DNA from: Leisingera sp. NJS204
GTDB lineage: Bacteria; Pseudomonadota; Alphaproteobacteria; Rhodobacterales; Rhodobacteraceae
Assembly (NCBI RefSeq): GCF_004123675.1
Contig: NZ_CP035420.1
Location: 62,001 to 126,000, forward strand
DNA length: 64,000 bases
Reading direction: 5' to 3'
Of the stretch, positions 60,728 to 64,000 are shown in pieces (position 1 is the first letter of the stretch; every line of letters starts with the position of its first letter). Below the pieces are notes generated by a model. It did no database searches. It was not told the origin of the DNA and worked only from the letters and a program-made list of their open reading frames with translations. Position numbers and translations under genes: made by a program.

Positions 60728-62608
60728 TCAGGAGCTTTTGCGCTCCGGGGCCGGCGGCTGGCAATAGCCCTCGACCCAGCGCTTGATCACCTGCCGCGCC
60801 GCCGCCTCGTCGCCCGAGGCCACCGCCTGGCGCAGGCTTCTGAGCAGCGCTGCCACTTCGATCTCCGACAGCACGGTTTCGCGGGCGCAAAAGATCTTCT
60901 GATGGCGGGTATGGACCAGCTCCCCGGTCAGGGTCAGCTCCTCCTCCATCTTCTCGCCGGGGCGCATCCCGATGATCTCGATGGCGATGTCGCCCTCCGG
61001 ATGGTCTGCGTCGCGCACCGAATGGCCCGCACTTTCGATCACCTGGCGGGCCAGCTGCAGGATCGGCACCGGCTCGCCCATATCCAGCACAAAGACCTCG
61101 CCGCCTTCGGCCATGTCGCTGGCCTGCAAGACCAGCTGCACCGCCTCGCTGATGGTCATGAAGAAGCGGCGCACATTCGGGTCGGTAACCGTCACCGGGC
61201 CGCCGCGGCTGATCTGTTCCTGAAACAAGGGCACAACCGAGCCGCTTGACCCCAGCACATTGCCGAAGCGCACCATGGTAAACACGGTTTTGCCGCCGAA
61301 CCGGGTGGCCAGATCCTGCACGATGAGTTCCGCCATGCGTTTGGAGGCGCCCATCACATTGGCCGGGTTCACCGCCTTGTCCGAGGAGATCAGGATGAAG
61401 CGTTCGACCCCTGCGCGCGCGGCGGCACGGGCCAGGGTCTGGGTGCCAAAGACATTGTTGGCCAGGCCCGGCAGCGGGTTCGCCTCGACCAGCGGCACAT
61501 GTTTATAGGCCGCCGCATGCAGCAGCACCTGCACCGCATGGGCATTCAGCACCATCCGCACCTGGCGCGGATCGGTCACCGATCCCAGCACCGGCACCAG
61601 ATCGATGCCGGCAGCCTCGGCCAGCGGCCCCAGCTCCTGATGCACATTATAAAGCGCCAGTTCGCTGAGTTCGAACAGCACCAGTTTCGCAGGCCGGCAG
61701 GTCAGCACCTGGCGGCACAGCTCCGAGCCGATCGAGCCGCCGGCACCCGAGACCAGCACCACCTTGCCCTGATAAGACCCTGCCGCCTCTTTCAGCGGCA
61801 CATTGCGGGCCGCGCGGCCCAGAAAGGCCTGCGGCGCCACCGGCGTCAGCTTGTCGACCAGGGCCTCTTCGCCGATCAGCTGGGCAAATGAGGGCAGCGC
61901 CTGCACCTCCAGCCCCAGTTTCTGCAGCCGCTGGGTGATCTGCGCCTGGCGCGGCTGGCCTTGCGACGGCATCGCCAGCAGCACCCGGCGGATCCCCCGC
62001 GCCTGGACAACCTCGGCAATCCGCGACGGCGCGAACACCGGCAGCCCGACCAGGGTCAGCCCCTGCAGCGAGGAATTGTCATCGGCAAAGGCAACCGGAT
62101 CGATGCCGTCATGCGCTTTCAGCGCCTGGGCCAGCTGGGTGCCGGTATTGCCGGCCCCGTAGATCAGCACCCGGCAGCGCGGCTGGGCGCGGCGGTAGAC
62201 CATCAGCACCATCTGCAGCATTGCCGCGCGTGCCACCACCATGAACAGGAAATAGCAGATCGCAAACACCACATGGGTGCCGGGGCCAAGCGCCGGACCG
62301 AACATCGCTGCCAGCAGCGCCAGCACCAGCGCGGTGCCGCCCGCCAGCAGCGCGCTTTGCGCCGCGGCATGGCGTTCGTAGGCGTTGAGCTGCACATGCG
62401 GCAGCCCCAGCCACAGCGCCAGCGCCGCCGCCGCGGACATTACATAAGGCAGCACCGGCAACAGCGACGCAAGCGTGGTAAGCGCCGGATCCGGCAGCGG
62501 CTGCACCTCCAGGGTGAACAGCAGCGCCAGCGGCAAGAGCGCCAGGTCAGCGGCCAGAAATACATAGGACTTCTGCCTGCGCGACAGCGCACTGATCAGA
62601 TTATACAT
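60728..62608 (-). CDS. CapD/WbpM-type nucleotide-sugar 4,6-dehydratase/epimerase
   Basis: The 626-residue membrane protein has four N-terminal spans (about 18-140) and a CoA-binding-like Rossmann domain (VLIYGAGNTGTQLAQALKAH, about 147-166). The catalytic SDR domain follows: VVLVSGAGGSIGSELCRQVL near 286, AAAYKHVPLVEANP near 367 and ISSDKAVNPANVMGASKRMA near 404. The usual catalytic Tyr of SDRs is replaced by Met in MGASK, as in large inverting 4,6-dehydratases of the PglF/WbpM/CapD group. It makes UDP-4-keto-6-deoxy-sugars from UDP-GlcNAc-type substrates (family knowledge), feeding deoxyamino sugar synthesis. Repeats upstream at 62781 suggest regulation. Confidence 0.92.
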   Translation of the reverse strand: MYNLISALSRRQKSYVFLAADLALLPLALLFTLEVQPLPDPALTTLASLLPVLPYVMSAAAALALWLGLPHVQLNAYERHAAAQSALLAGGTALVLALLAAMFGPALGPGTHVVFAICYFLFMVVARAAMLQMVLMVYRRAQPRCRVLIYGAGNTGTQLAQALKAHDGIDPVAFADDNSSLQGLTLVGLPVFAPSRIAEVVQARGIRRVLLAMPSQGQPRQAQITQRLQKLGLEVQALPSFAQLIGEEALVDKLTPVAPQAFLGRAARNVPLKEAAGSYQGKVVLVSGAGGSIGSELCRQVLTCRPAKLVLFELSELALYNVHQELGPLAEAAGIDLVPVLGSVTDPRQVRMVLNAHAVQVLLHAAAYKHVPLVEANPLPGLANNVFGTQTLARAAARAGVERFILISSDKAVNPANVMGASKRMAELIVQDLATRFGGKTVFTMVRFGNVLGSSGSVVPLFQEQISRGGPVTVTDPNVRRFFMTISEAVQLVLQASDMAEGGEVFVLDMGEPVPILQLARQVIESAGHSVRDADHPEGDIAIEIIGMRPGEKMEEELTLTGELVHTRHQKIFCARETVLSEIEVAALLRSLRQAVASGDEAAARQVIKRWVEGYCQPPAPERKSS

Positions 62609-62982
62609 GCCCGCCTGCCCTCAACTGCCATATGCAAATGCCTGCACTTTAATTATCCTGTTATCGCGATGGTCCTGCCCCGGCGGCCGCTTGCGCAGCC
62701 GGGCAGCAGGGAGAAATGGATTAATCAAAATAACGCTGCAGAGCCACCTGCGGCGTGCGCTTTAAAACTCAAATCCTATCATAACCGGTTTTGCCTTTGA
62801 TAACCGGTTTTGCTCTACCGAAAAACCGCAGAACGGCGAAAAACCGCCGGTTTCTTCCTGCGATGGCCGCTGCTGTGCCACAATTGCCAGCCGGACCCCA
62901 GTCTGCCGGCCATCACGGCGCCCGGAGAGGCCGAACAGACAGGCCGGTAAACAGGCAGGACGGGAATCACCTGCGCCGCGCA
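62609..62982. promoter_or_regulatory. Control region of the CapD-like gene
   Basis: These 374 bases contain no gene. They hold two pairs of direct repeats at 62781-62847 (separate entry) and an AT-rich stretch at 62630-62660 and 62718-62735 that may contain the leftward promoter. Confidence 0.5.
62781..62847. repeat. Two sets of direct repeats, operator-like
   Basis: ATAACCGGTTTTGC occurs at 62781-62794 and 62800-62813 (19-bp period). CGAAAAACCGC occurs at 62819-62829 and 62837-62847 (18-bp period) and carries the inverse of the CGGTTTT core. Four half-sites at near two-turn spacing suggest binding of an oligomeric regulator about 170-240 bases upstream of the CapD-like gene. Confidence 0.6.
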
Positions 62983-63594
62983 CTACCCCCGGCGGAAAAT
63001 ATTACCAATGGTCTGAAACACCAGATCGAAGTCATAACACATGCTTTGGTGGCGCTGGTAAATCAGGTCCAGCCGCGCCTTCATCGGCACGCAGGTCCGG
63101 GTATAGACCGCATCAGTGTCTTCAGCGCTGGTGCAGCGCGCCAAAAGCGCTGCCTCGTGGCGGTGATAGGTGATCGAGGCAAGGCCGGTGACGCCGGGGC
63201 GCGATTTCAGCACCTTGGCGTAAAGCGCAGGATTCGCCTCGACATACTGCCGCAAGGGCGGCCGCGGCCCGACAAAGGAAATATCCCCCCGCAGAATGTT
63301 CCACAGCTGCGGAAACTCATCCAGCCGTTTTGAGCGCAGCCAGGCGCCGGTCCGGGTGATGCGGGCCGATTTGTCGCCGCCCGAGACCCCGGTGTCCGTC
63401 TCCACCACCGTCATCGTCCGCAGCTTCCATAAGGCAAAGGGCTGCCCCGGGCCCTTCATCCGCTCGGCCACATAGAACAGGGGCCGCCCCTCCTTCCACA
63501 ACAGCCAGCCCATCAAAAGCAGCAGGACAGGGCCCAGCAGCAGGATCAGCAGGCTGGCAAAGAAAAGGTCGAAAATCCGTTTGCGCCAGGTCAT
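62983..63594 (-). CDS. Bacterial sugar transferase (second priming phosphoglycosyl transferase)
   Basis: The 203-residue minimal phosphoglycosyl transferase has one membrane helix (FDLFFASLLILLLGPVLLLL, about 8-27). The core follows: FYVAERMKGPGQPFALWKLR (about 40-59), RLDEFPQLWNILRGDISFVG (about 89-108), and SRPGVTGLASITYHRHEAAL near 130. This short type matches the PglC/WcaJ C-terminal domain and moves a sugar-1-phosphate to undecaprenyl phosphate. It differs clearly from ExoY at 42699, so the window has two priming enzymes. Its neighbours, CapD-like and epimerase genes, suggest a deoxyamino sugar as substrate. It starts 36 bases after the truncated gene. Confidence 0.92.
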   Translation of the reverse strand: MTWRKRIFDLFFASLLILLLGPVLLLLMGWLLWKEGRPLFYVAERMKGPGQPFALWKLRTMTVVETDTGVSGGDKSARITRTGAWLRSKRLDEFPQLWNILRGDISFVGPRPPLRQYVEANPALYAKVLKSRPGVTGLASITYHRHEAALLARCTSAEDTDAVYTRTCVPMKARLDLIYQRHQSMCYDFDLVFQTIGNIFRRG

Positions 63595-63630
63595 CGGCAG
63601 CTGTGCTCCTTTTTCATGATGCGGCTCTGA

Positions 63631-64000
63631 TCAGGTGAAATACGGCTCTAAGGCGGCCCATTCCGCCGCCATCTGCGCCGGGTCCGCCGGGGCCAGGGCA
63701 AAGGGCAGCAGCGCCTGCAGCCGGTTGGTATCAAGGGCCACCTGCGCGATTGCAGCGGCCGGCGCGGGGCGGGTGCCAAAGGGCTTGCCCGCCGCCTGCA
63801 AAAGCGCCGCCATCTCCACCGCGCCGGGCTGCGCCACATTCAGCACCGGGGGCAGTTCCCGCAGCACCAGCAGCGCCGCCAGCACCCGAGCCAGCGCCTG
63901 CACCCCGATATAGCTGCGCTGCGGGCTGCTGCCATCGGCAAAGCGGTCCAGCACAAACCCCTGCCGCCAGCCGCCAAGGATCGCGTCCAGCCCGGCGATA
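63631..64000 (-). CDS. NAD-dependent epimerase-like protein, C-terminal part (runs off the right edge)
   Basis: About 122 residues are visible, open to the window edge. LDRFADGSSPQRSYIGVQAL, then a hydrophobic ARVLAALLVL, VLNVAQPGAVEMAALLQAAG and a closing helical region look like the C-terminal substrate domain of SDR-type nucleotide-sugar epimerases/dehydratases, where RxYIxVxDxA and NVGxGxxxSxxEL occur. The catalytic part lies outside. It is 36 bases upstream of the sugar transferase and presumably makes its substrate together with the CapD-like enzyme. Confidence 0.65.
   Translation of the reverse strand, partial: IAGLDAILGGWRQGFVLDRFADGSSPQRSYIGVQALARVLAALLVLRELPPVLNVAQPGAVEMAALLQAAGKPFGTRPAPAAAIAQVALDTNRLQALLPFALAPADPAQMAAEWAALEPYFT

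Noticed and set aside
1-64000. Insertion sequences, integrases, attachment sites or tRNA genes marking a genomic island
   Set aside because: I looked for transposase or integrase motifs and tRNA-like cloverleaf patterns and found none that I could support.

Overview
The window is about 64 kb of GC-rich DNA. Gene density, GTG/ATGA-coupled operons, a roseobacter-type DUF2793 protein and several large Asp/Gly-rich calcium-binding proteins point to a marine alphaproteobacterium of the Rhodobacteraceae (Leisingera/Phaeobacter/Ruegeria-like; the genus is an inference). I see no rRNA, tRNA, CRISPR array or insertion sequence. Almost everything belongs to one very large, mosaic exopolysaccharide (EPS) and surface-glycan locus.

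Left part (1-8.9 kb): a truncated FkbM-like methyltransferase and a coiled-coil protein of unknown function, a GT10 fucosyltransferase-like gene, an unknown gene, manC (GDP-mannose supply), a DUF2793/peptidase-G2-like fibre protein and an 800-residue propeller-plus-RTX protein. From 9.4 to 21 kb: an ExoA-type GT2, a tightly coupled leftward operon (GT4, PIG-L deacetylase, formyltransferase, sulfotransferase, Wzx flippase) and a rightward operon (GT-C membrane transferase, GMC oxidoreductase, Wzy/ExoQ-like polymerase). From 21 to 42 kb: a G8/beta-helix protein resembling the ectodomain layout of animal CEMIP, a second coupled operon (GT2, sulfotransferase, GT2, GT4), a sulfotransferase plus ExoK-like GH16 pair, a sulfotransferase-ExoP-ExoF operon, a UbiA/HAD-GtrA-GT2 operon and three more GT2 genes. 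From 42.7 to 56.4 kb: exoY, a 1626-residue LamG/cadherin-like/PQQ-sugar-dehydrogenase chimera containing a near-perfect 1221-bp in-frame duplication, two GT-C proteins, a flippase-like membrane protein and a 986-residue CBM/SdrD-B/RTX protein. From 57 to 64 kb: a yjbE-yjbF-yjbH (gfc-like) outer-membrane module, a CapD/WbpM-type nucleotide-sugar dehydratase, a second priming sugar transferase and a truncated epimerase.

Working model (inference): ExoY and/or the second phosphoglycosyl transferase prime a lipid carrier. About a dozen GT2, GT4, GT10 and GT-C enzymes build the repeat unit. Wzx and Wzy flip and polymerise it, and ExoP/ExoF export it. GH16 trims it, and four unrelated-looking sulfotransferases, one deacetylase and one formyltransferase decorate it. 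The result would be a sulfated, succinoglycan-like EPS. The secreted RTX/LamG/CBM/G8 proteins would be matrix proteins; three of them end in a similar acidic-hydrophobic tail.

Most interesting points: the ExoP homologue has lost all three Walker motifs of the tyrosine kinase; GH16 has Thr in place of the central Asp; UbiA/HAD plus GtrA plus two AftB-like GT-C proteins look like a polyprenyl-phosphate pentose donor route; deacetylase and formyltransferase are translationally coupled; and several intergenic regions carry operator-like direct repeats.
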